A DNA stretch of 11,932 bases from an uncultured Gammaproteobacteria bacterium (GCA_946887385.1 CAMPKU010000134.1:1-11932); one strand, 5' to 3'; positions 1 to 7,040 are shown, numbered from the stretch's first letter. Notes: generated by a model not told the origin, from the letters alone. Made by a program: numbers and translations.

Positions 1-210
1 TGGATGGTCGAAGGCGGCGCGCCGAACGCGCTGCTGCGCCGCGGCTGGAACCGCAGCTCGCTGCCGCCCGGCACCAAGATCAAGGTGCAAGGCTTCCAGG
101 CGAAGGACGGCTCGTTCCGCGCCAACGGCCGCGACATCACGTTCGAGGACGGCTCAAAGCTGTTCGTCGGCTCGTCGGGGATCGGCGCGCCGGACGAGCG
201 ACCCGAGTAA
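1..210 (+). CDS. DUF6152 family protein, C-terminal part (cut by window edge)
   Basis: Open from base 1 to a TAA at 208-210; 69 residues are visible and the start lies outside the window. The ATG at position 4 is internal, because the frame is open upstream of it and the matching family continues. The residues match the end of DUF6152 proteins, small secreted beta-rich proteins: [16 protein letters not shown], then an expected [15 protein letters not shown] segment and a final [12 protein letters not shown]. The longer DUF6152 protein encoded at 7124-8419 has a recognisably similar stretch (LRRSGW near residue 80, then an IKIEG strand). Function is unknown in the family; periplasmic location is expected but the signal peptide cannot be seen here. 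A strong terminator follows 25 nt after the stop, so transcription of this unit ends here. Confidence 0.8.
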   Translation, partial: WMVEGGAPNALLRRGWNRSSLPPGTKIKVQGFQAKDGSFRANGRDITFEDGSKLFVGSSGIGAPDERPE

Positions 211-234
211 CCGCGACGCTTTTCGGTCGTGCGA

Positions 235-271
235 GGAGCCGCGGCTCGGACGAGCCGCGGCTTCTTTTTTT
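235..271 (+). terminator. Rho-independent terminator
   Basis: A perfect GC-rich inverted repeat, AGCCGCGGCTC (237-247) against GAGCCGCGGCT (252-262), has a 4-nt loop GGAC and is followed by seven T residues (265-271). The stem can extend outward by a G-U and two further pairs. It sits 25 nt after the DUF6152 stop and ends 15 nt before the ribosome binding site of prpC, so it ends the upstream transcript and leaves almost no room for a prpC promoter downstream of it. Confidence 0.93.
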
Positions 272-301
272 GTGGCCGTGTTTGCAGGAGAGATACGCCG
301 A

Positions 302-1450
302 ATGACGGACTCGAGCCCGCCCGCACCGCGTAAAAAATCGGTAGCCCTTTCCGGTGTCGTGGCCGCCAACACCGCGCTGTGCACGGTCGGACGCACCGGC
401 AACGACCTGCACTATCGCGGCTATGACATCCTCGAAGTGGCTGAAGCCGCCGAGTTCGAGGAGATCGCTCATCTGCTCGTGCACGAGCGGCTGCCCACGG
501 CTACCGAGCTTGCCGCTTACAAGCAAAAGCTCATATCTCTCCGTGGGTTACCTCCGACACTTCGGAAGGTGCTCGAATCATTGCCGGCGTCGTCGCATCC
601 GATGGACGTGATGCGCACCGGCGTCTCCGCGCTCGGCTGCATCGAGCCCGAGCGCAACCAAACAGCGGAGCACGCGCGCGACCTCGCCGACCGCCTCATC
701 GCCTCGCTCGGCAGCATGCTGCTCTACTGGTATCACTTCGCTCGCGACGGTGTGCGCATCGAAGTCGAATCCGAAGCGAACTCGGTTGCCGCGCATTTCC
801 TGTCGCTCTTGCACGGGCGACCGGCGACTGAAGCCTGGGTTCGTGCCATGCATACCTCGCTCGTGCTGTACGCGGAGCACGAGCTCAACGCCTCGACGTT
901 CGCGGCGCGCGTGATCGCCGGCACGGGCTCGGACCTGTACTCTTGCATCGTCGGCGGCATCGGCGCGCTGCGCGGGCCCAAGCACGGCGGCGCCAACGAG
1001 GTCGCGCTCGAAATTCAGCAACGCTATCGCACGCCCGAAGAAGCCGTGGCCGACATTCGCGCGCGCGTCGCGCGCAAAGAGCTCGTGATCGGTTTCGGTC
1101 ACCCCGTGTACACCGTTGCAGATCCCCGCAACCGCGTGATCAAGGACATCGCGCACCGGCTATCCGCCGAAGCCGGCAATTCCGCACTGTTCCGAATCGC
1201 CGACGCCATCGAGGCCGAAATGGCGGCGTCGAAGAAGATGTTCGCGAACCTCGACTGGTTTTCCGCCGTGGCTTATCACGTCATGGGTGTACCGACTGCA
1301 ATGTTCACGCCGCTGTTCGTGATCGCCCGCACGACGGGCTGGGCTGCGCACGTGATCGAGCAGCGCGCCGACGGCAAGATCATTCGGCCGAGCGCGAATT
1401 ACGTCGGCCCAGAGAATCGGCGTTTCGTACCGCTCGCCGAGCGCGGCTGA
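302..1450 (+). CDS. prpC: 2-methylcitrate synthase
   Basis: 382 aa, close to the usual ~380-390 of PrpC. It condenses propionyl-CoA with oxaloacetate to 2-methylcitrate in the cytoplasmic methylcitrate cycle and usually retains some citrate synthase activity. The PrpC-type N-terminus is clear ([26 protein letters not shown], residues 17-42). The substrate and catalytic positions expected from citrate synthases are present: His193 in EHELNAST, His228 in GPKHGGANE, His267 in [13 protein letters not shown], Asp318 in NLDWFSA, and the C-terminal [15 protein letters not shown] chose the ATG at 302 because AGGAG at 286-290 lies 11 nt upstream and the product then begins where PrpC proteins do; an in-frame GTG at 272 would sit inside the terminator tail. 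No prpB, prpD or acnD/prpF is adjacent, which is unusual for prpC. The gene converges with the peroxidase gene, with 3 nt between the stops. Confidence 0.94.
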   Translation: MTDSSPPAPRKKSVALSGVVAANTALCTVGRTGNDLHYRGYDILEVAEAAEFEEIAHLLVHERLPTATELAAYKQKLISLRGLPPTLRKVLESLPASSHPMDVMRTGVSALGCIEPERNQTAEHARDLADRLIASLGSMLLYWYHFARDGVRIEVESEANSVAAHFLSLLHGRPATEAWVRAMHTSLVLYAEHELNASTFAARVIAGTGSDLYSCIVGGIGALRGPKHGGANEVALEIQQRYRTPEEAVADIRARVARKELVIGFGHPVYTVADPRNRVIKDIAHRLSAEAGNSALFRIADAIEAEMAASKKMFANLDWFSAVAYHVMGVPTAMFTPLFVIARTTGWAAHVIEQRADGKIIRPSANYVGPENRRFVPLAERG

Positions 1451-1453
1451 GTT

Positions 1454-1951
1454 TTACGTTCGCGGCGTGGACGCGAGCACGGCGCTTATGTCGCTGTCGA
1501 TCTTTTCCGGCGCGTCGGCCGGGGCGAACCGCTTTAGCACGCGCCCCTCGCGGTCGACGAGAAACTTCGTGAAGTTCCACTTGATCGCTTCAGTGCCGAA
1601 CACGCCGGCCTTCTCGCTCTTGAGCCACACGTAGAGCGGATGCGCGCCGGCGCCGTTGACGTCGATCTTGGCGAACAGCGGGAACGTGACGTCGTAGGTG
1701 AGCGAGCAAAAGTCCTTGATCTCCTGCTCGTCGCCGGGCTCCTGATGCCCGAATTGGTCGCACGGAAAGCCGAGCACCGCGAACCCGGCTTCCCGGTGGC
1801 TGCGCCATAGCGCTTCGAGGCCTTTGTACTGCGGCGTGAACCCGCACTTCGAGGCTACATTCACGATCAGCAGCGCTTGCCCCGCAAACTCGCTCAAGGC
1901 GCGTTCACGGCCTTCGATATCCCTGGCGCTGAAATCGTAAACGGTGGTCAT
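1454..1951 (-). CDS. Glutathione peroxidase family protein (Cys type)
   Basis: 165 aa, the normal size for bacterial and plant-type Gpx/BtuE proteins, which reduce hydrogen peroxide and lipid or alkyl hydroperoxides with thioredoxin or glutathione as donor. The active-site tetrad is complete: peroxidatic Cys36 in NVASKCGFTPQY, Gln70 in QFGHQEPG, and Trp125 and Asn126 in KWNFTKF. Cys82 in KDFCSLTY is at the usual resolving position, so a thioredoxin-linked two-cysteine mechanism is likely. The FPCNQF motif reads FPCDQF, a mild Asn-to-Asp departure. There is no signal peptide, so the protein is cytoplasmic. It starts 30 nt after the glycosylase stop and is probably the last gene of a three-gene minus-strand unit. 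Its stop converges with prpC and no terminator is visible between them. Confidence 0.93.
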   Translation of the reverse strand: MTTVYDFSARDIEGRERALSEFAGQALLIVNVASKCGFTPQYKGLEALWRSHREAGFAVLGFPCDQFGHQEPGDEQEIKDFCSLTYDVTFPLFAKIDVNGAGAHPLYVWLKSEKAGVFGTEAIKWNFTKFLVDREGRVLKRFAPADAPEKIDSDISAVLASTPRT

Positions 1952-1981
1952 GCGCGGCTTGCCTTCGAATCTGGAACTACC

Positions 1982-2713
1982 CTATATGCCCTCCCGATCT
2001 TCGCACAAGCCGACGCCCAAGCCGGCGAGCTGCCGCTCGATCGTCGCCGCCCAACCGCGGTTCGCCAGCGGGCTCGCGGGGCTCGGGTGGAGCATGGTGC
2101 CCACGGCGACACCCTCGCCCGCCAGCGCGGCGCGCGCTCGCCGCTCCGCAAAGCCGCCGATGCCGACGACGATGCGCGGCGCAAGCTGGCGCACCACGTC
2201 GCGGAGAGCCGCATCGCAGGCCTGGAACAGCGGTTCCCGCTCCGCCGCCGGCAGTTTGTCCGGGGTGAGATTGCGACCGCTCGGCTCCATGAAGGCGAGC
2301 GGACAGTAGTTCGCCACGAAGAAGCGCCGAAAGAAGCGCTCCGGCGTGCCGAAGCGCTCGCGCGCCCAACCCCATAGCCGTGTGCCGCTGATCTCTGCAC
2401 GACCGCACGCAAAACCGAGCACGGGCCGTTTCGGGTGCTCGGGCGCGGGCTTATCGACAGCGGCGAAGATTTCAAGCCAGTCGCGCACGAGCGTCACGTC
2501 ACCGAACGGCACTCCCGTCTGCGCCATGCCGAACGGCCCCGGATTCATGCCGAGCAACAGCACTTCCTTCGGGCCGGCACCGTAGCGGCTCAAATACAGC
2601 TCGTGCGGTGCGCGCGCATACTCGAGCGGGTTGTACACGCAGCACACCGGAGCGGCGAACCGTAAGCGCGCCACGCGCTGCGACAGCGCGCGACTGACGT
2701 CGGCGAGACTCAC
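1982..2713 (-). CDS. smug1: SMUG1-type uracil-DNA glycosylase (UDG family 3)
   Basis: 243 aa; it excises uracil and some oxidised pyrimidines (such as 5-hydroxymethyluracil) from DNA as the first step of base excision repair. It resembles vertebrate SMUG1 very closely: YNPLEYA (27-33), motif 1 GMNPGPFGMAQTG (55-67) with Asn57 at the catalytic position, EHPKRPVLG (92-100), SGTRLWG (109-115), Asn135 in VANYCPL at the uracil-reading position, PSGRNLTP (144-151), and motif 2 HPSP (209-212) with His209. The GTG start at 2711-2713 is the only sensible one: it is the first start codon after an in-frame stop at 2732-2734 and leaves the conserved core intact, although no clear Shine-Dalgarno sequence precedes it. 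The reading frame is the same as that of the upstream sugar dehydrogenase, separated by that one TAA and six sense codons, so translational coupling is plausible. Confidence 0.93.
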   Translation of the reverse strand: MSLADVSRALSQRVARLRFAAPVCCVYNPLEYARAPHELYLSRYGAGPKEVLLLGMNPGPFGMAQTGVPFGDVTLVRDWLEIFAAVDKPAPEHPKRPVLGFACGRAEISGTRLWGWARERFGTPERFFRRFFVANYCPLAFMEPSGRNLTPDKLPAAEREPLFQACDAALRDVVRQLAPRIVVGIGGFAERRARAALAGEGVAVGTMLHPSPASPLANRGWAATIERQLAGLGVGLCEDREGI

Positions 2714-2731
2714 CGAACGAAGTATGTGACG

Positions 2732-3976
2732 TTAGAGCGCCGTCGGCTCGATGCGCAGCAACACGCCGTCGTCCTCGTCCGTGATCACATAGAGCAGGCC
2801 ATCGGGACCCTGGCGCACGTCGCGAATGCGCTGATGCAAGCTGCCGAGCAGGCGCTCGCGGCGAACTTCCTCGAGCTTGTCGTTGAGCACCACGCGCTCG
2901 AGCCCGCCCGTGCGCGGAATCTCGCCGATGCGTGCGCTGCCGACGAATAGATTCCCGCGCCATGCGGGGATCTTGTCGCCCGTATAAACGGCGAGCCCGG
3001 TCGGAGCGATCGACGGCACCCAAAGCACGAGCGGCTGCTCGATGCCGTCGACGATCGGCAAGGCGGACATCCGCGTGCCGTCGTAGTTGCGTCCATACGT
3101 CCACGTCGGCCAGCCGTAGTTGCGGCCGGGCAGAACCAGATTGACCTCGTCGCCGCCATTCGGGCCGTGCTCGGCCGCGAGCACCGTGCCGTTCGGATGC
3201 ACCGTGAGCCCGAGCTGGTCGCGGTGGCCAAGCGTGAACACTTCCGGCCGCGCGCCTGCCTGCTTCACGAACGGATTGTCGTCCGGCGCCTTGCCGTCGT
3301 CGCGCAGGCGCAGCACTTTGCCGTAGACGCTGGCGGGGTCCTGCGCCGTCGTCGCGCCGAACGGCGCGCCCGTCGACACGTACAGCAGGCCATCGGTTCC
3401 GAACGCGAGGCGCGAACCGCTCGACCCCGTGGACCATTCGCCGGCGAAGAGCTCCTCGACGTTGCGCAGCGCCATGCCGTCTAGGCGGCCGCGTTGCACG
3501 GTAATGGCGGCTTCACGCCGGCCCGGCGGATTGGAATCGGCAATCACGTCACCGAGCTTGTTGTAGGAGAAATAGACCAGCGCGTTCTCGGCGAACTTTG
3601 GATGCAAGGCAATGTCGTGTAGGCCGCTCGTGCGCTGGCTGTGGCTCTCGGGCGTGCCGCCGATTGCTTGCGGCACTAGCGTTGCAGCGCCGCCCTTGCC
3701 GCTCGCGGCGTTGCGCACCAATCGCAAGCCGCCGCTGCGTTCCGCGACGAGCGCGTCGCCGTTCGGCAAGAACGCGAGACTGTACGGATGCGGCAAGCCC
3801 CGCACGACAACGGACACACGGATGCCGTGCTGCTCGGCGGTATCGAACGTGTACGGCGTGTCGGCAACCGTCACGGCTCTCACACCCAAGTCCGGCTCCT
3901 GAGCGAGCGCCGCGGCGCCGATCGCAACGAGAAGCGCAGCGTAGAGCGGCGAGCGAACGGCGGAAAAATGCGACAT
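2732..3976 (-). CDS. Secreted PQQ-dependent sugar dehydrogenase family protein (Asd/YliI type)
   Basis: 414 aa. Residues 1-25 form a Sec signal peptide (hydrophobic core about 11-22, likely cut after ALA25), so it acts in the periplasm. The rest is a six-bladed beta-propeller of the glucose/sorbosone dehydrogenase family, whose members oxidise aldose sugars with PQQ and calcium. Visible blocks: GLHDIALHPKF (118-128), SGSRLAFGTDGLLYVSTG (186-203), GKVLRLRDDGKAPDDNPF (219-236), GHRDQLGL (250-257), EHGPNGGDEVNL (269-280), NYGWPTWTYGRNYDG (286-300) and IRDVRQGPDGLLYVITDE (384-401). Where family members read HFG(G/S)RL this one reads SSGSRL, so the histidine expected as general base appears to be Ser185. 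I chose the ATG at 3974-3976 for its Shine-Dalgarno CAGGAG 7 nt upstream and for the signal peptide; an upstream TTG at 4054 lies inside the promoter. It is the first gene of a minus-strand set. No pqq genes are in view. Confidence 0.88.
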   Translation of the reverse strand: MSHFSAVRSPLYAALLVAIGAAALAQEPDLGVRAVTVADTPYTFDTAEQHGIRVSVVVRGLPHPYSLAFLPNGDALVAERSGGLRLVRNAASGKGGAATLVPQAIGGTPESHSQRTSGLHDIALHPKFAENALVYFSYNKLGDVIADSNPPGRREAAITVQRGRLDGMALRNVEELFAGEWSTGSSGSRLAFGTDGLLYVSTGAPFGATTAQDPASVYGKVLRLRDDGKAPDDNPFVKQAGARPEVFTLGHRDQLGLTVHPNGTVLAAEHGPNGGDEVNLVLPGRNYGWPTWTYGRNYDGTRMSALPIVDGIEQPLVLWVPSIAPTGLAVYTGDKIPAWRGNLFVGSARIGEIPRTGGLERVVLNDKLEEVRRERLLGSLHQRIRDVRQGPDGLLYVITDEDDGVLLRIEPTAL

Positions 3977-3983
3977 GAACGGG

Positions 3984-3988
3984 CTCCT
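3984..3988 (-). promoter_or_regulatory. Shine-Dalgarno site that fixes the sugar dehydrogenase start
   Basis: On the minus strand AGGAG lies 7 nt before the ATG at 3974-3976. It argues for that start over the longer open frame that begins at 4054, which would also hide the signal peptide behind 26 extra residues. Confidence 0.75.
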
Positions 3989-4025
3989 GATTGTTGTTCG
4001 ACGCGCCCAGTATGGCGGTCGACGG

Positions 4026-4054
4026 AGCATAGTCATGGCGCCGCAGCTTGCCAA
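4026..4054 (-). promoter_or_regulatory. Putative sigma70 promoter of the sugar dehydrogenase-SMUG1-peroxidase set
   Basis: On the minus strand TTGGCA (4049-4054, 5 of 6 to TTGACA) and TATGCT (4026-4031, 4 of 6 to TATAAT) are separated by exactly 17 nt. Transcription would begin near 4019 and give a leader of about 43 nt holding the Shine-Dalgarno. It is in the divergent region shared with the methyltransferase gene, where a promoter is expected. No experimental support; judged by consensus only. Confidence 0.55.
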
Positions 4055-4079
4055 GCACGCGCGCGCTTCGGCGTGCCCT

Positions 4080-4085
4080 TATCAT
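4080..4085 (+). promoter_or_regulatory. Possible -10 element of the MetE-like gene
   Basis: TATCAT matches TATAAT at 5 of 6 and sits 23 nt before the ATG at 4109. No good -35 lies 16-18 nt upstream (the nearest, TTGCCA at 4048-4053, is 26 nt away), so this is a weak call that would need an activator. Confidence 0.25.
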
Positions 4086-4108
4086 CACGCGAAACGACGG
4101 AGTCGAGC

Positions 4109-5278
4109 ATGAAGCGCAGCAGCGACCGCATCTTGGTTACCCACGCCGGCAGCCTGCCGAGGCCCGACGACCTGATCGCCTTCAATCGCGAGCAGCCGGG
4201 TAGCGACGCAACGGCGGCACGGCTTCAGACGGCCGTGGCCGAGGTCGTAGAGCGGCAGGCGGCGCTCGGCGTGGACGTGGTCAACGACGGCGAGTTCGGC
4301 AAGCCGATGACCGACGCCGCGGACTACGGCGCCTGGTCCACGTACATTTACGAGCGGTTGAGCGGCTTCGAGCGCCGCGAGGTTTCGCTCAAGAACGCGC
4401 TCAAGGAAATCATGGGCGATAGCAAGGATCGCCGTGATTTCGCGGGCTACTACGGCAGCGCCGCGATCTCCCGCATGGCGGAGCGCGACCGCCCCATCGC
4501 GCTCGCTGTGAACGTCGCGCCCATTCGCTATACGGGCCAGGCGTTCGTGCAACGCGACATCGCAAATTTCAAGGCCGCGCTCGCCAACGTACGCGTCTCG
4601 GACGCTTTCATGAGCGCCATCGTCACGGGCGTGCAAGTTGCCGTGAGCGAGCATTACGGCAGCAAGGAACAGGAGGCCGTCGCCGTCGCCGAAGCGATGC
4701 GCGAAGAGTACGCGGCAATCGTCAACGCCGGCTTCAGCTTGCAGCTCGACGATCCGTTGCTCGTGAACGTCTACGAATTTCAGCACTCCATGACTCGCGA
4801 CATCGCGGGGTTTCGTAACTGGGCCGCTCGGCACGTGGAGCTTGTCAATCACGCGCTCGAGGGCATCCCCGAAGGCCGCGTGCGCTATCACCTTTGCTGG
4901 GGAAGCTGGGAAGGCCCGCATAGCGCGGACTTGCCGCTGCACGCCGTGATCGATCTGCTGCTGCGCGTCAAGGCGAGTCAGTACTCGTTCGAGGCCGCGA
5001 ACCCGCAGCACGAGCACGAGTGGAAGGAGTGGAAGAACGTGAAGCTGCCGGACGGACGCGCATTGATTCCCGGCGTGGTCACGCACAAGACCACCGTGCT
5101 CGAGCATCCCGAGGTCGTCGCCGACCGGCTCGTTCGTTACGCCGAGATCGTCGGCAAGGAAAACGTCGTCGCCGGAACGGATTGCGGCCTGGGCGGCCGC
5201 ATCCATCCCGAGCTTGCGTGGGCGAAGCTGAAAACGCTTGCCGAGGGCGCCGCGCTCGCGAGCCGGCGCCTCCGGTGA
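4109..5278 (+). CDS. MetE C-terminal-like cobalamin-independent zinc methyltransferase/alkyltransferase
   Basis: 389 aa, about half the length of MetE, so it is the stand-alone C-terminal-type (beta/alpha)8 barrel. This superfamily includes methionine synthase II and epoxyalkane:coenzyme M transferase and activates a thiol on zinc. The start matches the family: TLVTHAGSLPRP-like residues (ILVTHAGSLPRP, 8-19) and VVNDGEFGKP (57-66). The four expected zinc ligands are visible: His261 and Cys263 in YHLCWGSWEGPH, Glu295 in SFEAANPQ, and Cys359 in AGTDCGLGGR. The aromatic, histidine-rich stretch HEHEWKEW (301-308) follows the Glu ligand. It has no MetE N-terminal domain, so folate-triglutamate use is doubtful and the true acceptor is unknown. 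GGAG at 4099-4102 supports the ATG at 4109; the frame is open further upstream but only over sequence antisense to the neighbour. It is a single gene, divergent from the sugar dehydrogenase and convergent with the alcohol dehydrogenase. Confidence 0.85.
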   Translation: MKRSSDRILVTHAGSLPRPDDLIAFNREQPGSDATAARLQTAVAEVVERQAALGVDVVNDGEFGKPMTDAADYGAWSTYIYERLSGFERREVSLKNALKEIMGDSKDRRDFAGYYGSAAISRMAERDRPIALAVNVAPIRYTGQAFVQRDIANFKAALANVRVSDAFMSAIVTGVQVAVSEHYGSKEQEAVAVAEAMREEYAAIVNAGFSLQLDDPLLVNVYEFQHSMTRDIAGFRNWAARHVELVNHALEGIPEGRVRYHLCWGSWEGPHSADLPLHAVIDLLLRVKASQYSFEAANPQHEHEWKEWKNVKLPDGRALIPGVVTHKTTVLEHPEVVADRLVRYAEIVGKENVVAGTDCGLGGRIHPELAWAKLKTLAEGAALASRRLR

Positions 5279-5282
5279 GCGG

Positions 5283-7025
5283 CTACGGCAGCGCGAACAC
5301 GAACACCTGCGACGGCGCCGACTCGCCCGTGAGCTCCGGCGTCACGCGCCGTGCCGCGTTCGCCACGAGCGACCCGCCCGTGGTGACGGCCACGTATTGC
5401 TTGCCGTCGACGGCAAACGACACGGGATAGCCGCTCACGGGTGCGCCCAGGTTCGTCTCCCAGAGCACCTTGCCCGTGGCATCGTCGAGCGCGCGGAAGT
5501 TGCCCGCCACGTCGCCGCCGAACACCAGCCCGCCGCCGGTCGCCGCGAGCGACAGCACGCCCACGCGCTGCTCGTGCTTCCAAACCGTCGTGCCCTTCTC
5601 GGCCGAGATCGCCCAAACCACACCGATGCTTTCGGCGCCCGGAGCAGCGATGTAGTCGCTCTGGAACCCGTACACGAGCCGCGGGTCACGCTCGCCGCTT
5701 TGAATCGTGGCGTTCATGCACATGTTCTGCATGGGCATGTACATCGCGTTGGTGCGCGGGCTGTACGCGCCGGCGGGCCAGTTCTTGCCGCCGTTCGTGC
5801 CGGGACACACCATCAGCGTCTGACCTTTCTCCGTGAAGATACGCTCGGGATCCACTTCAACCTTGCCCGTCGCGCCGTCGATGTTCTTGATGACGTTCTG
5901 AAACACCGTGGGCCGCGCCCAGAGAAACTCGCCGGTCTCGCGATCGAGCGTGTAGACGACGCCGGTCTTGCCCGGAATACCCGTCATCACGCGGCGCCGC
6001 TCGCCGGGCCGCACGCGCGGGTTGATCCACGCCACCTCGCTCGGATCGGGCGCGACGGCGGTGTCGACGAGGAGCCGCTCGAACGGATGATCGAGATCCC
6101 AATGGTCGTTGAGATGCTGGTAATGCCAGACGATCTTGCCGTCGGCCGGATTCAGCGCGAGCGTGGAGTTGTGATACAGATGCGTCTTGTCCACGCCGCC
6201 CAAGATGAACTTCGGCGCCGGGATCGTGACCGACGTGCCGATGTAGATGCGGTCGAGCTCGGGATCGTAGCTCGGCACCATCCAGGTGCCGACGTGCCAG
6301 CGCTGCTCCATCGGCACGTCGCCCCAGGTCTCGTCGCCGGGCTCGCCTTTGCGGGGAATCGTGCGGGTGCGCCAGAGCTCCTTGCCGGTGGCCGCGTCGT
6401 GCGCGGTGATGATGCACGACTCGTGCGTCGCGCCCGGCTGGCACTGCCGCCCCGTGATCACCTTGCCGTTCGCCACGATCGGGCCCGAGCTGGCGCGCGC
6501 CGGCAACGTGGGCTCGAGCACCGGCGTCTCCCAGACGAGCGTGCCCGTGCGCGCGTCGATCGCGTACATGGAGTTATCGGCGCCGGCGTCGATGAGCGTG
6601 GTGCCCCAAATGGCGAGGTTGCGATTGGTGCCGCCGCGCACGCCTTCAGGGTATTGGCGCCGATACTCCCACAGCAGCGTGCCGCTCTTCGCGTCGAACG
6701 CTTGCACGTAGTCGCCGCCGTTCGGCACGTACATCACACCGTCGTAAATCAACGGAGTCGACTCTTGAATGCCCATGCCCATCGGGTGCGACCACACTTG
6801 GGTCAACGTCGCCACGTTGCCCTTGTCGATTTCCTCGAGCGGGCTGTAGCCCCAGCCATTCAGTGTGCGCCGCCACATGAGCCAGTCGCCGGGCGCGGGA
6901 TTCTTGAGCATCGCGTCGGTGACCGGCACGAACTCGGGCTCGCCGGTTTGCGCGCTGACGGCCAACGTGGCCGTGATCGCTACCGCTAGCGTTGCAAGAG
7001 ACAAAGACAGTTGTGGTCGTCGCAT
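5283..7025 (-). CDS. Periplasmic PQQ-dependent alcohol dehydrogenase (quinoprotein)
   Basis: 580 aa with a Sec signal peptide (cut likely after SA25). The mature part is an eight-bladed PQQ propeller of the methanol/ethanol dehydrogenase class, which oxidises alcohols in the periplasm and passes electrons to a cytochrome c. Visible: WLMWRRTLNGWGYSPL (48-63), repeated DA-(K/R)-(S/T)GTL(L/V)WE blade signatures (111-120, 157-166), GDETWGDVPMEQRWHVGTW (230-248), LYHNSTLALNPADGKIVWHY (283-302), HWDLDHPFERLLVDT (308-322), GIPGKTGVVYTLDRETGEF (349-367) and NGGKNWPAGAYSP (411-423). It lacks the adjacent Cys-Cys that usually covers PQQ and the usual RPGDN form of the catalytic Asp; Asp279 in GGVDKTHLY is the nearest candidate. 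Cys195 and Cys204 are a spaced pair instead. There is no cytochrome c domain (no CXXCH). An AAGGGG-like Shine-Dalgarno lies 7-12 nt upstream of the ATG at 7025. It follows the DUF6152 gene by 98 nt, probably in one operon. Confidence 0.9.
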   Translation of the reverse strand: MRRPQLSLSLATLAVAITATLAVSAQTGEPEFVPVTDAMLKNPAPGDWLMWRRTLNGWGYSPLEEIDKGNVATLTQVWSHPMGMGIQESTPLIYDGVMYVPNGGDYVQAFDAKSGTLLWEYRRQYPEGVRGGTNRNLAIWGTTLIDAGADNSMYAIDARTGTLVWETPVLEPTLPARASSGPIVANGKVITGRQCQPGATHESCIITAHDAATGKELWRTRTIPRKGEPGDETWGDVPMEQRWHVGTWMVPSYDPELDRIYIGTSVTIPAPKFILGGVDKTHLYHNSTLALNPADGKIVWHYQHLNDHWDLDHPFERLLVDTAVAPDPSEVAWINPRVRPGERRRVMTGIPGKTGVVYTLDRETGEFLWARPTVFQNVIKNIDGATGKVEVDPERIFTEKGQTLMVCPGTNGGKNWPAGAYSPRTNAMYMPMQNMCMNATIQSGERDPRLVYGFQSDYIAAPGAESIGVVWAISAEKGTTVWKHEQRVGVLSLAATGGGLVFGGDVAGNFRALDDATGKVLWETNLGAPVSGYPVSFAVDGKQYVAVTTGGSLVANAARRVTPELTGESAPSQVFVFALP

Positions 7026-7040
7026 GGCGTTACCCCTTAT

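Noticed and set aside
2499..3437. A 312-codon minus-strand frame within the sugar dehydrogenase and SMUG1 genes
   Set aside because: It is a frame-shifted reading of two well-supported genes on the same strand, very Arg-rich, with no motif.
3977..4054. Longer start (TTG at 4054) for the sugar dehydrogenase
   Set aside because: The TTG coincides with the -35 element of a good promoter, and the extension would block the signal peptide; the ATG at 3976 has a Shine-Dalgarno.
4085..5206. A 373-codon minus-strand frame antisense to the MetE-like gene
   Set aside because: No recognisable domain and composition typical of an antisense shadow; the plus frame carries all zinc ligands.
5238..6989. A 583-codon plus-strand open frame antisense to the alcohol dehydrogenase
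   Set aside because: Its translation is Arg/His/Ala-rich with no family motif, while the minus strand encodes a complete quinoprotein with signal peptide. Long antisense frames are common in GC-rich DNA.
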